Assembly: GCF_020858115.1 (NCBI RefSeq)
Contig: NZ_JACYMM010000003.1
Location: 248,001-312,000, forward strand
DNA: 64,000 nt
From: Janthinobacterium sp. FW305-129
Lineage (GTDB): Bacteria; Pseudomonadota; Gammaproteobacteria; Burkholderiales; Burkholderiaceae_D
Reading direction: 5' to 3'
The position numbers were made by a program, and so were the translations under genes. Shown here one piece after another: positions 1 to 10,699 of the stretch; positions within the stretch are counted from its first letter, which is position 1, and each line of letters begins with the position of its first letter. The notes beneath the pieces were generated by a model that ran no database searches, was not told the DNA's origin, and was given only the letters and a program-made list of their open reading frames with translations.

Positions 1-529
1 CGGGCGGCAGCGCATGCGCGCCGAGAAAGGTCGTGCGCACGGATACAGGTAGCTGTTCGCCTATCCTGCGCGCCACGCGCAGCATCTTCGCCTCGCTGTC
101 CGCAGCCAGGCCATAGCCGGACTTGATTTCCAGCGTCGTCACGCCTTCGGCCAGCAGCGCCAGCACGCGGGGCAGGCTTTGCCGCAGCAATTCGTCGTCG
201 CTGGCCGCGCGCGTGGCGCGCACGGTGGACATGATGCCGCCGCCGGCACGGCTGATGTCTTCATAGCTGGCGCCATTCAGGCGCGCCTCGAATTCGTCGC
301 TGCGGTTGCCCGCGTGGACGATGTGCGTATGGCAGTCGATCAGGCCCGGCGTCAGCCAGCAGCCCTGGCCATCGTGCAGCACCGCGGCGCTGGCCGGCAG
401 CTCGTCGCCGGGGCCGATCCAGGCGATGCGGCCATCCTTGACGGCGATGGCCGCGTCGAGCAGCTCGCCATAGCCGTGCTCCATGGTGGCCAGGTGGACG
501 TTGTGGATGACCAGATCCCAGTCTTGCAT
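1..529 (-). CDS. hutI: Imidazolonepropionase HutI (partial, C-terminus beyond the window)
   Basis: Cytoplasmic zinc/iron amidohydrolase that opens 4-imidazolone-5-propionate to N-formimino-L-glutamate, the third step of histidine breakdown. Translating the minus strand from the ATG at 529 gives [16 protein letters not shown], then the metal-binding [10 protein letters not shown] and the family stretch EIKSGYGL. The reading frame stays open to base 1, so about the first 176 residues of a protein usually near 400 are present. GGGAG lies 9 nt before the ATG. It is the last visible gene of the hut operon, 12 nt downstream of hutD. Confidence 0.95.
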   Translation of the reverse strand, partial: MQDWDLVIHNVHLATMEHGYGELLDAAIAVKDGRIAWIGPGDELPASAAVLHDGQGCWLTPGLIDCHTHIVHAGNRSDEFEARLNGASYEDISRAGGGIMSTVRATRAASDDELLRQSLPRVLALLAEGVTTLEIKSGYGLAADSEAKMLRVARRIGEQLPVSVRTTFLGAHALPP

Positions 530-541
530 CGTTTTTACTCC

Positions 542-1117
542 CTAGGTAAACAGGTCGACGCACAACACGGCCGAACGCTGCAAGGCATCGAGCCGCCATT
601 CCTGCGCATCGTCGGCGTCCAGCAGCAGCGCATCATGGCGGGCCAGCGCGAACTGCTGGTCGCTTGAGCGCGCCAGCACGGCGCCATCGCCGGCGACAAA
701 CAACAAGGTCATCTCGCTGCGCCGCACCAGCCGGCCCGGGGCCGTGATTTTTTCCAGCTGGTGGCGGCAGCGGTCGCGCCGCGTCATCACATTGAAATCC
801 GTCGTCGTCCCCTTGACCTGCGCCTCCACGGCGGCCTCGCCGGGAAACCACAGCATCGGCTGCGCCGCGCTCAAGGTCACCTTGCGCGTGCCGTCGAGCG
901 TCAGCTGCACGCTGTCGCCATCGACCAGCATCAGGCTGCGGTCGATGCCGGGAAAGCTGGAAAACGGTCCGCTGGCCGTGATCGTCGCCAGGCTGATACG
1001 CCAGTCAAAATCGTCGAAACCGGCGTCCGGCGGAGAAATGGCGATTTCCGTCGTGCTGCCGCCGCCGTTTTTCCACGGCGCGGCGCGCAGGTATTCCTGT
1101 GGGATGAAGGTCGCCAT
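542..1117 (-). CDS. hutD: HutD family protein
   Basis: A 191-residue cupin-fold protein of the HutD family (MATFIPQEYLRAAPWKNGGG..., with the family's WKNGGGSTTEIA stretch). HutD has no proven enzymatic step; in Pseudomonas it has been proposed to limit or tune hut activity, possibly by binding formylglutamate or urocanate. The frame stays open upstream to 1402, but the ATG at 1117 is chosen because it overlaps the hutF stop codon as TGATG, a translational-coupling arrangement. It sits between hutF and hutI. Confidence 0.9.
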   Translation of the reverse strand: MATFIPQEYLRAAPWKNGGGSTTEIAISPPDAGFDDFDWRISLATITASGPFSSFPGIDRSLMLVDGDSVQLTLDGTRKVTLSAAQPMLWFPGEAAVEAQVKGTTTDFNVMTRRDRCRHQLEKITAPGRLVRRSEMTLLFVAGDGAVLARSSDQQFALARHDALLLDADDAQEWRLDALQRSAVLCVDLFT

Positions 1118-2505
1118 CAGAGCGCCCTCAGTTGCGCCAGCGTACGCCGGTAGGCGGTGGCGATGGCGTCCTGCGCCACGTGGCGTCCATCGCGCACCTG
1201 CCACTGGCCGCCGCACAGCACGTCGCGCACCAGGTTGTCGTTGCCGCAGAAGAGTACGCTGCCCAGCACATCGGCGATGGCTACGCCGCACAGGTTCACG
1301 TGCGCGTCGTCGAGCACCAGCAAGTCGGCGCGGCAGCCCGGCGCCAGCGCGCCGAGCTTGCGCCCGGCCGCCTGCGCCCCGCCCCGCAAGGCCGCTTGCC
1401 ACAGGTAGTCGCCCACATGGCGTTCATCCGGCGTGGCGGCGACATTGCGCTGCTGGCGCTGCAAGCGCTGGCCGTATTCGAGCCAGCGCAATTCTTCCAC
1501 CGGCGACTGCGATACGTGGCTGTCGCTGCCGACGCCGAAACGCCCGCCGGCGGCGATGAATTCGGCCAGCGGGAACAGGCCGTCACCCAGGTTCGCCTCC
1601 GTCGTCGGGCACAGGCCCGCCACGGCGCCGCTGGCCGCCATCCGCGCCACCTCGTCGGGCTGCACGTGCGTGGCGTGCACCAGGCACCAGCGCGCATCGA
1701 CGTCGAGCTGATCGTACAAATACTGCACCGGGCGCCGGCCGCTGTAGTCCAGGCACTGGCGCACCTCGCCCTGCTGCTCAGCGATGTGGATGTGGATGGG
1801 GCGGCCCGCGGGCAGCGCTGACGCCACTTCACGGATCTGCGCCACGCCAGCGGCACGCAGCGAATGGGGCGCAAAGCCCACTTCCACCTGCCCGCCGCGC
1901 TGCGGCGCCAGCGCCTCGATGATGCGCAAGACATCGTCCGCCCCCGTGCGGAAGCGCGCCTGCTCGGGTTTCAGCGGCTGTGCGCCGAAGCCCGCATGGC
2001 TGTACAGCACGGGCAGCATGGTCATGCCGATGCCGCTGAGGCGCGCCGCGGCCAGCACCCGTTCGGCCGTTTCGGCGGGACGCGCATACAGGGCGCCTGC
2101 CGCATCGCGCTGCAGGTAGTGGAATTCGCACACCGCCGTGTAGCCATGGCGCAGGCATTCGACAAACAGCTGCGCGGCGATGGTTTCCATCTGTTCCGGC
2201 GTGATGTGGCGCGCGAAGCGGTACATCAAGTCGCGCCAGGTCCAGAAGCTGTCCACTACATGATTAACCTCGTCGCCTGCAACCTCCGTCATGCCGCCCA
2301 GCGCCCGCTGGAAGGCATGCGAATGCAGGTTGACCATGCCGGGCAAGACATATTCGGCCACTTCCGCGCCGGGCGGCGGCGCGACGCTCTCTTTAATCTG
2401 CGTCAAGTCGCCGGCCGCGTCCCATTCCAGCAGCACGTCGCGGCGCCAGCCCTGCGGCAGCAGCGCGTGGCGCGCGAACAGACAGGTACTCAATGCGCCA
2501 CCCAT
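1117..2505 (-). CDS. hutF: Formimidoylglutamate deiminase HutF
   Basis: A 462-residue amidohydrolase that deiminates N-formimino-L-glutamate to N-formyl-L-glutamate plus ammonia. The metal-site motif NLHSHAFQRALGG is near residue 60, with HIHIAEQQ mid-protein and the aspartate motif GSDSHVS further on. HutF together with HutG marks the five-step Pseudomonas-type pathway, not the one-step HutG-like formiminoglutamase route. Its 5' end overlaps the hutG stop by 16 nt and its stop overlaps the hutD start. Confidence 0.95.
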   Translation of the reverse strand: MGGALSTCLFARHALLPQGWRRDVLLEWDAAGDLTQIKESVAPPPGAEVAEYVLPGMVNLHSHAFQRALGGMTEVAGDEVNHVVDSFWTWRDLMYRFARHITPEQMETIAAQLFVECLRHGYTAVCEFHYLQRDAAGALYARPAETAERVLAAARLSGIGMTMLPVLYSHAGFGAQPLKPEQARFRTGADDVLRIIEALAPQRGGQVEVGFAPHSLRAAGVAQIREVASALPAGRPIHIHIAEQQGEVRQCLDYSGRRPVQYLYDQLDVDARWCLVHATHVQPDEVARMAASGAVAGLCPTTEANLGDGLFPLAEFIAAGGRFGVGSDSHVSQSPVEELRWLEYGQRLQRQQRNVAATPDERHVGDYLWQAALRGGAQAAGRKLGALAPGCRADLLVLDDAHVNLCGVAIADVLGSVLFCGNDNLVRDVLCGGQWQVRDGRHVAQDAIATAYRRTLAQLRAL

Positions 2506-3293
2506 GCGACGGCCGCTTCCATCATCCGGCGCAGCAGCGGCTGCACCCGGGCCGCCAGGTCGGGCCGGTAGCCGAACGGCGCCGCCTCGTCCATGCCAGG
2601 TTCATTCATGTACAGGCACTGGCACATCTCGAGCTGGATCGCATGCACGCGCTGTGCCGGCTGGCCGTAATGGCGCGTGATGTGGCCGCCCTTGAAGCGG
2701 CCGTTGAGCGCCACGGTAAATTGTTCCTGCGCGCGCGCGATGCCGACCACGGCGGACGTCAGGCCCGCATCGCAGCTGGCGCCATCGGCCGTGCCGAAAT
2801 TCAGGTCGGGCAGCTTGCCGTCAAAGAAGCGCGGCACGCGCGAGGCGATGGAATGGGCATCCCACAGCACCACGGCGCCATGCACGCGTAGCAGGCGGTC
2901 CAGTTCCGCGCGCAGCTGCGCATGATACGGCGCCCAGTAGCGCTGCAATCGGCGCTGCACGTCGGCCGCATCAGGCTCCTTGCCGGCCAGGTATAGCGGC
3001 TCGCGGTGGAAGGTATCGTTGGGCAGCAAGCCCGTCGTATCCTGGCCCGGATACAGATTCGTGTCTTCCTGCGGGCGGTTCAAGTCGATGGTGTAGCGCG
3101 ACCAGCGCGCCGACAGCACGGACGCATCCATCTCCTGCAAAAAGCCATACAGCTCGCGCAAATGCCAGTCCGTGTCGGCCTTGATCAAGGCTTGCGGCGT
3201 CATGCGCGCGGCGATATCGTCCGGTATGTCGGTGCCCACGTGGGGCATCGACACGAGCAGCGGGATGCTGCCCTCATTAAAGCGGAAATCCAT
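2490..3293 (-). CDS. hutG: N-formylglutamate deformylase HutG
   Basis: A 267-residue N-formylglutamate amidohydrolase that releases glutamate and formate in the last step of the pathway. The N-terminal SIPLLVSMPHVGTDIP and LWDAHSIASRVPRFFDG are typical of the family. The start at 3293 (MDFRFNEGS) is preceded by a good AAGGAG 6 nt away; a longer frame to 3317 would begin inside the hutH end region and has no such site. It lies 20 nt downstream of hutH. Confidence 0.94.
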   Translation of the reverse strand: MDFRFNEGSIPLLVSMPHVGTDIPDDIAARMTPQALIKADTDWHLRELYGFLQEMDASVLSARWSRYTIDLNRPQEDTNLYPGQDTTGLLPNDTFHREPLYLAGKEPDAADVQRRLQRYWAPYHAQLRAELDRLLRVHGAVVLWDAHSIASRVPRFFDGKLPDLNFGTADGASCDAGLTSAVVGIARAQEQFTVALNGRFKGGHITRHYGQPAQRVHAIQLEMCQCLYMNEPGMDEAAPFGYRPDLAARVQPLLRRMMEAAVAWVAH

Positions 3294-3313
3294 GCTTGTC
3301 TCCTTGCGCCCGC

Positions 3314-4879
3314 TCAAGCGTACAGCGGGGCGAACAAATTCTTGCAGGTGCTGCTCAACTCACCCTGCAGCACCATCTGCTTGGCCGCTTCGATATCGGG
3401 CGCGAAGAAGCGGTCGGCGTCGAAGAACGGCACCTTCTGGCGCAGCTGGTGGTGCACGTGCTCCAGGTGCGGCGAGGTTTTCAGGGGACGGTGGAAATCG
3501 ATGCCCTGCGCGGCGGCCAGCAGCTCGATGCCGACGATGACGGCCGTGTTGTGCGCCATGTCGTCCAGGCGGCGCCCGGCGAACGTGGCCATGCTCACGT
3601 GGTCTTCCTGGTTGGCGGACGTGGGCAGGCTGTCGACGCTGGCCGGATGGGCCAGCGACTTGTTTTCCGACGCCAGCGCGGCTGCCGTCACGTGGGCGAT
3701 CATGAAGCCGGAATTGACGCCCGGGTCGCGCACCAGGAACGGTGGCAGGCCGGAGAGCGTGGCGTCGATCAGCAGCGCGATGCGGCGCTCGGCCAGGGCG
3801 CCGATTTCAGCGATCGCCAGCGCCAGGGTGTCGGCGGCAAACGCCACCGGCTCGGCATGGAAGTTCCCGCCCGAGACGATTTCCGCCTGCCCGTTGGGGC
3901 CATCCTGGAAGATCAGCGGGTTGTCCGTGACGGCATTGGCTTCGATCAGCAGGGTACGGCCCACGTTGCCGATCAAATCCAGGCAGGCGCCCATGACTTG
4001 CGGCTGGCAGCGCAGGCTGTACGGGTCTTGCACGCGCTCGTCGCCCTCCAGGTGCGAGGCGCGGATGGCGCTGTTGGCCACCAGCTGGCGGTACATCTGC
4101 GCGGCCAGGATTTGCCCCGGCTGCCCCCGCACGGCGTGCACGCGCGCGTCGAACGGCGAGTCGCTGCCCTTGGCCGCGTCCAGCGACAGCGCGCCCGTGA
4201 CCATGGCCGCTTCCAGCAGGCGCTCGGCCATGAACAGGCCATGCAGCGCCAGCGCGTTCGACACTTGCGTGCCGTTGATCAGCGCCAGGCCCTCTTTTGC
4301 CGCCAGCACGACGGGCGCGATGCCCGCCTGCGCCAGCGCTTCGGGCGCCGCCATCAATTCACCGTTGACGCGCACCTCGCCCACGCCCAGCATGGCCAGG
4401 GTCATGTGCGACAGGGGCGCCAGGTCGCCCGAGGCGCCGACGGAGCCCTTGGCGGGAATGGCCGGCATGATGCCCGCGTTGTACAGGGCGATCAGGGTGT
4501 CGACGATCAGCGGGCGCACGCCGGAAAAGCCGCGCGCCAGGCTGCCGATCTTCATCAGCATGATCAGGCGCACGACGGCGTCCGACAGCAGCTCTCCCGT
4601 GCCGACGGAATGCGACAGGATCAGGTTGCGCTGCAATTGCTCGAGCTTTTCATCGGGGATGCGCGTCTTGGCGAGCAGGCCGAAACCCGTGTTGATGCCG
4701 TAGGCCGCATCGCCCTTGGCGACGATGGCTTGCACGGCGGCGGCCGACGCCTCGATGACGGGATAGGCCTCGGCGGCGAGGATCAGTTTCGCGGGTGCGG
4801 CCCAGACGGCGCGCAGGTCGCCCAGAGTCATCGCGCCCGGTTTCAGGGTCCAACTTTTGGCATGCTGTGTCATAGTCAT
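3314..4879 (-). CDS. hutH: Histidine ammonia-lyase HutH
   Basis: Converts L-histidine to trans-urocanate plus ammonia, the entry step of the pathway. 521 residues. The autocatalytic MIO cofactor triad Ala149-Ser150-Gly151 is visible in [14 protein letters not shown], and YGINTGFG near residue 60 supplies the conserved active-site tyrosine. Starts at 4879 and 4873 (MTMTQ) are both possible and neither has a strong ribosome site. The gene follows hutU by 13 nt, so it is probably read from the hutU promoter. Confidence 0.96.
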   Translation of the reverse strand: MTMTQHAKSWTLKPGAMTLGDLRAVWAAPAKLILAAEAYPVIEASAAAVQAIVAKGDAAYGINTGFGLLAKTRIPDEKLEQLQRNLILSHSVGTGELLSDAVVRLIMLMKIGSLARGFSGVRPLIVDTLIALYNAGIMPAIPAKGSVGASGDLAPLSHMTLAMLGVGEVRVNGELMAAPEALAQAGIAPVVLAAKEGLALINGTQVSNALALHGLFMAERLLEAAMVTGALSLDAAKGSDSPFDARVHAVRGQPGQILAAQMYRQLVANSAIRASHLEGDERVQDPYSLRCQPQVMGACLDLIGNVGRTLLIEANAVTDNPLIFQDGPNGQAEIVSGGNFHAEPVAFAADTLALAIAEIGALAERRIALLIDATLSGLPPFLVRDPGVNSGFMIAHVTAAALASENKSLAHPASVDSLPTSANQEDHVSMATFAGRRLDDMAHNTAVIVGIELLAAAQGIDFHRPLKTSPHLEHVHHQLRQKVPFFDADRFFAPDIEAAKQMVLQGELSSTCKNLFAPLYA

Positions 4880-4892
4880 TCGAATCTAGGTC

Positions 4893-6596
<1,704 letters not shown>

Positions 6597-6616
6597 GCTG
6601 TCTCCTCGTAGGGTGC

Positions 6617-6639
6617 GAGCGGGCGTATTTAGCCCGCTC
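6617..6639 (-). other. Hairpin in the hutU leader
   Basis: Perfect 8-bp inverted repeat (GAGCGGGC / GCCCGCTC) around a 7-nt A/T-rich loop. It lies between the predicted transcription start near 6643 and the hutU ribosome site near 6605. There is no U-run after it on the hut strand, so it does not look like an intrinsic terminator. It could stabilise the mRNA 5' end or bind a regulator; the function is not known. Confidence 0.6.
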
Positions 6640-6649
6640 TTGTGCTCCC

Positions 6650-6678
6650 AGCATAGGTTGTCTATACAACCAAGTCAA
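6650..6678 (-). promoter_or_regulatory. Predicted sigma70 promoter of the hut operon
   Basis: On the minus strand TTGACT (6678-6673; 5 of 6 consensus bases) and TATGCT (6655-6650; 4 of 6) are separated by exactly 17 bp. Transcription would begin near 6643, giving a leader of about 47 nt before hutU. Confidence 0.7.
6656..6671. promoter_or_regulatory. HutC-type operator inside the hut promoter spacer
   Basis: GGTTGTCTATACAACC is a 16-bp palindrome with perfect 6-bp arms (GGTTGT / ACAACC). It resembles the known HutC operator core TTGTATATACAA of Pseudomonas and Klebsiella. It fills the spacer between the -35 and -10 elements, so bound HutC would block RNA polymerase. Urocanate is the known inducer that releases HutC in other species. 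Confidence 0.75.
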
Positions 6679-6702
6679 CAGGTTTTTGCAGCCGTCCAGC
6701 GC

Positions 6703-8376
6703 CTATTTTTTCTCGAACACGCGCTTGCCAGCCACCCACGTCTGCAGCACCTGCGTCTTGCCGATGGCCTTGGGGTCGACATTGAACAGATCCTGGTCGA
6801 TGACGACGAAATCCGCCCATTTTCCCGCTTCCAGGGTGCCGATGACCTTTTCCTGGTGCGCCGCCCAGGCTGCGTCCAGCGTGAAGCAGCGTAGCGCTTG
6901 CGTCACCGTCATCGCCTGCTGCGGATACCAGCCGCCGGCCGGGAACCCCTCGCTATTTTGCCGCGTGACGGCCGCGTGGATGCCCTCGAACGGATTCGGC
7001 GACTCGATGGGGAAGTCGGAGCCGCAGGCGATGCGCGAACCCTGCTTGAGGAAGGTGCGCCACGCATACGCGCCCTTGATGCGCTCGTGGCCCACGCGCT
7101 GCTCCGCCATGTTCTGGTCGGACGTGGCGTGCGTGGGCTGCATCGACGGCACGATGCCCAGCGCCTTGAAACGGGGGATGTCGGATAATTGCACCACCTG
7201 CGCATGCTCCATGCGGTGGCGCAGGCCCACGCTATGGTATTGCGCGGTCAAGGCCTGGTAGCCGTCGAGGATTTGATGGTTGCCCGCGTCGCCGATGGCG
7301 TGCACGTTCACCTGGTAGCCGGCGCGCATGGCCTTTTCCATCTTCGCGCGCATGGCGTCATCTTTGAAGAACAGCAGGCCGCTGGTGGTCGGATCGTCGC
7401 TGTACGGCGCCAGCAGCGCTGCGCCGCGGCTGCCCAGGGCGCCGTCGGACAGCAGTTTGACGGCGCGCAAGGCGTACATGTCGCGTGCGTAGCTGGTCAA
7501 AGGGCCGTTTTTCGACAGCGCGTCGAAGTCTTCCGTCGTGTCGGCAATCATGCCGTACACGCGCACCGTCAGCTTGCCGTGATCCGCGTAGTCGCGGAAC
7601 AGTCGGTCCTGCATCTGGCCGATGCCCGCATCGTGCACGCTGGTCAGGCCCGCCTGCGACAGCTGCGCCAGCGCGCCATCGAGGGCGGCGCGGTTTTCCA
7701 CGTCGCCCGGCTTGGGCAGCACGGCGTCCATCAAGTCCATGGCATTATCGACCAGCACACCGGTGGCATTGCCATCCGCGTCGCGTTCTATCTTGCCGCC
7801 GGACGGGTCTTGTGTGGCGCGCGTGATGCCGGCCAGCGCCAGCGCGCGGCTGTTGGCCCATCCCGCGTGGCCATCGACCCGGCGCAGCCACACGGGCCGC
7901 ACGCTTTCCGCCGCATCGAGTTCCGCGGCCGTGGGAAAGCGCCCCAGCTTCCAGATTTCCTGGTTCCAGCCATTGCCGACGACCCAGCTGCGCTCTGGAT
8001 GCGCACGGGCGAAGTCGCCCACGGCCTGCACGGCGGCCGGCAACGACGCGGAACCGTACAGCATCACGCCGCTGGCGATCGTCCCCAGGCCGAACACGTG
8101 GCCGTGCGCGTCGATCAGGCCCGGCAACACGGTCTTGCCCTGCATATTGACGTGGGTGGCGCCCTTGGCCGCCTTGCGTTTCACCTGCGCGGCGCTGCCG
8201 ACGGCGAGCAGCTTGCCCGCGTCGTCAAATGCCAGCGCCGTGAAGCGAATCACCTTGCCATTTGCGTCGAGCGTGTAGCCGTTGGCATTGTCGATGACGG
8301 TATCGGCGTGGGCGTGGGTCAGGGCGCCAAGGCAGGCGAGCGTAAGCAGGGTACGGCGCAAGGGCAAAGTCGGCAT
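6703..8376 (-). CDS. Secreted YtcJ-type metal-dependent amidohydrolase
   Basis: 557 residues. An N-terminal signal peptide (RRTLLTLACLGALTHAHA) suggests export. The amidohydrolase family 3 pattern is clear: metal ligands in DAHGHVFG, the HAIGDAGN motif, EHAQVV, and CGSDFPIESPNP with the conserved aspartate. Relatives act on N-acyl or ring amide bonds, but the substrate cannot be told from sequence. The start at 8376 is preferred to 8382 because GGAG lies 6 nt before it and directly abuts the earlier ATG. The gene ends just upstream of the hut promoter and is read the same way, but it has its own start region and is probably separate from hut. Confidence 0.85.
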   Translation of the reverse strand: MPTLPLRRTLLTLACLGALTHAHADTVIDNANGYTLDANGKVIRFTALAFDDAGKLLAVGSAAQVKRKAAKGATHVNMQGKTVLPGLIDAHGHVFGLGTIASGVMLYGSASLPAAVQAVGDFARAHPERSWVVGNGWNQEIWKLGRFPTAAELDAAESVRPVWLRRVDGHAGWANSRALALAGITRATQDPSGGKIERDADGNATGVLVDNAMDLMDAVLPKPGDVENRAALDGALAQLSQAGLTSVHDAGIGQMQDRLFRDYADHGKLTVRVYGMIADTTEDFDALSKNGPLTSYARDMYALRAVKLLSDGALGSRGAALLAPYSDDPTTSGLLFFKDDAMRAKMEKAMRAGYQVNVHAIGDAGNHQILDGYQALTAQYHSVGLRHRMEHAQVVQLSDIPRFKALGIVPSMQPTHATSDQNMAEQRVGHERIKGAYAWRTFLKQGSRIACGSDFPIESPNPFEGIHAAVTRQNSEGFPAGGWYPQQAMTVTQALRCFTLDAAWAAHQEKVIGTLEAGKWADFVVIDQDLFNVDPKAIGKTQVLQTWVAGKRVFEKK

Positions 8377-8442
8377 TTCCATCTCCAGGTCTTTTAGTCG
8401 TTAGCAAAAAGACGAGTGTATAGAAATTGGCAAAATGGTCAA

Positions 8443-9057
8443 TCAGGCAGCAGATGATTGCCGCAGCATCAGCCAGTAATCGCAGCCCGTGACGGCTTCC
8501 GCGTAACGCCCCGCCACCACGAAACCCAGGCGGGCATAAAACGGCAGGCTGCGCTCATTGTAGGTCTCCAGGAAGCACGCGGCACCCGCCGCATCGACGG
8601 CCGCCAGGCCAGGCGCCAGCACGGATGCGCCCAATCCCCGCCCCTGCGCATCCGGGGCGATGCCGGCGATCGACAGATACCATGCGTGCTGCAGACCGTG
8701 CGACGCCAGCGCATGCTCCATGTTTTCGACGATGGCCGAAAAGTGTGCAAAGCCGCGCTCACCCAGCAGCACGCGCAAGGCATCCTCGCGCTGCGCGTAG
8801 GCGGTCTGACGCCGGGCTATCGGCGTATCCGTCGTCCAGATGGCCGCGCCATTGCGCCCGTCATCAGCCAGGTCGACGCGACCCGCCTGCCAGCCTTCGG
8901 CCAGTGCCAGCGCGAAGTAGGCTTCCAGCATGGCCAGCCGCGCCGTTTCATCCTCGCCGCAGGCCACCGTGACGGCGCGGTAGAACGGGTCGCCGATCAG
9001 GGCGGCGGCCAGGCTGCGGGCGGTGCGGGAGGCTTCGGTGTGGGATGGGCTGGACAT
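8443..9057 (-). CDS. GNAT family N-acetyltransferase
   Basis: 204 residues with the acetyl-CoA pyrophosphate-binding loop AQGRGLGASVL around residue 140 in a typical GNAT motif A (GIAPDAQGRGLGAS), followed by the beta-strand/NERSLPFYARLGF motif B region. The acceptor substrate is unknown. An AGAGA element lies just before the start. It points away from the effector island and ends 66 nt upstream of the amidohydrolase gene. Confidence 0.85.
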   Translation of the reverse strand: MSSPSHTEASRTARSLAAALIGDPFYRAVTVACGEDETARLAMLEAYFALALAEGWQAGRVDLADDGRNGAAIWTTDTPIARRQTAYAQREDALRVLLGERGFAHFSAIVENMEHALASHGLQHAWYLSIAGIAPDAQGRGLGASVLAPGLAAVDAAGAACFLETYNERSLPFYARLGFVVAGRYAEAVTGCDYWLMLRQSSAA

Positions 9058-9176
9058 GGGATCTCTTTCTTTTCATGAAAACGCCCGGCATCTTAACGCA
9101 AGCGCCCAGGCCTTGCGCCCAGTCAATACCTCCCCGCCGCCGCTGGCTTAGGCTGAGGTTTTAAGGCGGAGGTTCC

Positions 9177-10250
9177 ATGGCCAGGCACCATGTCATCAGC
9201 ACCACCGCGTGCGACGTGTTCTTCAAGCTCGTGGCCCACCAGAAGAAAAGCCTGGGCGCGCGCTTCGACAGCATGATCGTCATCACCTTCAGCGCCAACG
9301 GCCGACCCGTGCTGGGTGCCACCCTGCGCAACGCGACAAGCGGCTGCGAACTGCACCGCCTGGCCGGCCAGCCCGACGAATGCTGGTGCTGCGGCTACGA
9401 CGAGCAGCTGGAATTCGTCTCGCAAGCCAACGTGCCGCTGGCGCACGCCGACTACCGGCTCACCTTGAGCAATGGCGAAACGTGGACGGGGACGACGGAT
9501 GCGAAGGGACGCACGGGGCGCATCGCCAGCAAGCGGGAAGAGCAAATTACCCAGGCCGAATTCCTGCCGCACGCGGACAAATCGCCATGCTGCGCCGCCG
9601 CCCCGAAACACGCGGCGCCTGCAGTCAAGGTCATTCAGCTGGAAGGCATCAAGACGACCGACAAGGACGTCGGTTCGTCCGTCAAACAGGTCAAAGTCAA
9701 GGACAAGGTTCGCCCGCTGACCAGGGGCGAGATCGACATGGCGTGGATGCTGTTCCAGGATGCGATCGACTACAGCAAGGTCAAGGTGCATGGCGAGCCG
9801 TATCTATGGTTTGGCTTGCAACCGAAGGATGTGGCCATGACGCCGGATGGGGAGATTTACTTTCATGAGTCAGATTACAAAGAGGACTTTTCCAAAGAAA
9901 AAGATAGTCTGAAACACTGGTTTATGCACGAAATGGTTCATGTTTGGCAGTACCAACTCGGATATCCAGTAAAACTGCGGGGAGCCATTCGACTGGGGCT
10001 GGACTACAAATATACCTTGCTCCCCAAACAGAAATTATCCAGCCATGACATGGAAGCGCAAGGTGATTTACTGGCGGACTACTTTGTGCTGAAGTTTTTA
10101 ACTTCCACTCGCGCCATGCGCCAACAACGCTATAAAAACTCCGGAGAACTGTTTAAAAAGGTACTCAATGATTTTTTTAACGACCGTAATAGCCCGAAAA
10201 ACTTGCCTGGCAACGATATTGACCATGAGCCTATATTGGATATTCCCTGA
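9177..10250 (+). CDS. Putative secreted metallopeptidase effector (HExxH)
   Basis: 357 residues. Residues 30-130 form a Cys-containing beta-rich module ending in YRLTLSNGETWTGTTDAKGRTGRI, a pattern I associate with transthyretin/Ig-like adaptor domains at the ends of VgrG and Rhs-type proteins. The C-terminal half carries HEMVHVWQ (H251, E252, H255), a gluzincin-type zinc site, with a possible third ligand in DMEAQGDLLADYF around residue 297. Such HExxH...EAQ domains occur in Rhs/T6SS-linked toxins. There is no signal peptide, as expected for a contact-dependent effector. A strong GGAGG lies 6 nt before the ATG. The 3' half is visibly more A/T-rich than the neighbours, suggesting acquisition. 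Three secreted paralogues follow directly. The secretion route and target are inferred; no vgrG or PAAR gene is in the window. Confidence 0.6.
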   Translation: MARHHVISTTACDVFFKLVAHQKKSLGARFDSMIVITFSANGRPVLGATLRNATSGCELHRLAGQPDECWCCGYDEQLEFVSQANVPLAHADYRLTLSNGETWTGTTDAKGRTGRIASKREEQITQAEFLPHADKSPCCAAAPKHAAPAVKVIQLEGIKTTDKDVGSSVKQVKVKDKVRPLTRGEIDMAWMLFQDAIDYSKVKVHGEPYLWFGLQPKDVAMTPDGEIYFHESDYKEDFSKEKDSLKHWFMHEMVHVWQYQLGYPVKLRGAIRLGLDYKYTLLPKQKLSSHDMEAQGDLLADYFVLKFLTSTRAMRQQRYKNSGELFKKVLNDFFNDRNSPKNLPGNDIDHEPILDIP

Positions 10251-10695
10251 CACATGGGCATATTCCCGCATGGCAGAAGCAGTTATCCAGTCGGCGCAGG
10301 GCATGCCCTGCTTTTCCATTACAAAAAAGGAAGAGGCGCGCAATGGCCTGCCATTTCTTGGCGCACTCATGGTTTCAGACATGTCCGTGCAACCGGTAAA
10401 AGAAGTATGGGGATTCTCCCTACCGCCAGACAGGGCGTTACCCATCCGTGCCAGCACATGCATCCGCTATGGAAACCTGCCTACCGGCGCGACGGGCATA
10501 CGCGCTGAAAAATTGATACCCGGACATTTCTATAGCGTATTCCTGAATGGCAGCCCCAAAGATCCGTCCGATCCAACCTATGGTTACCAAGGAAAATTCT
10601 GCGTGAGAGCTACGGCGGATGGCGGCCAGCAAGTCATCCCCATCAGCAGCGACATGCAGGCCTGGATCGATGAAGTCTGTCCGACGCCTCCTTAA
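10168..10695 (+). CDS. Candidate periplasmic immunity protein, copy 1
   Basis: 175 residues. A basic N-terminus and hydrophobic stretch ending near TWA look like a signal peptide; the mature part begins YSRMAEA. It shares with the next two proteins the blocks SRM, PCF, CxxYG, VFLNGxPxDPxDPTYGY, KFC, QAW and a C-terminal Cys-Pro, including four conserved cysteines that could form two disulfides. The ATG at 10168 overlaps the effector 3' end by 83 nt and has AAAAAGG 7 nt before it; a second ATG at 10225 would give a poorer signal sequence. The overlap argues for co-expression with the effector. Function as immunity protein is inferred from position. Confidence 0.6.
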   Translation: MIFLTTVIARKTCLATILTMSLYWIFPDTWAYSRMAEAVIQSAQGMPCFSITKKEEARNGLPFLGALMVSDMSVQPVKEVWGFSLPPDRALPIRASTCIRYGNLPTGATGIRAEKLIPGHFYSVFLNGSPKDPSDPTYGYQGKFCVRATADGGQQVIPISSDMQAWIDEVCPTPP

Positions 10696-10699
10696 CATT

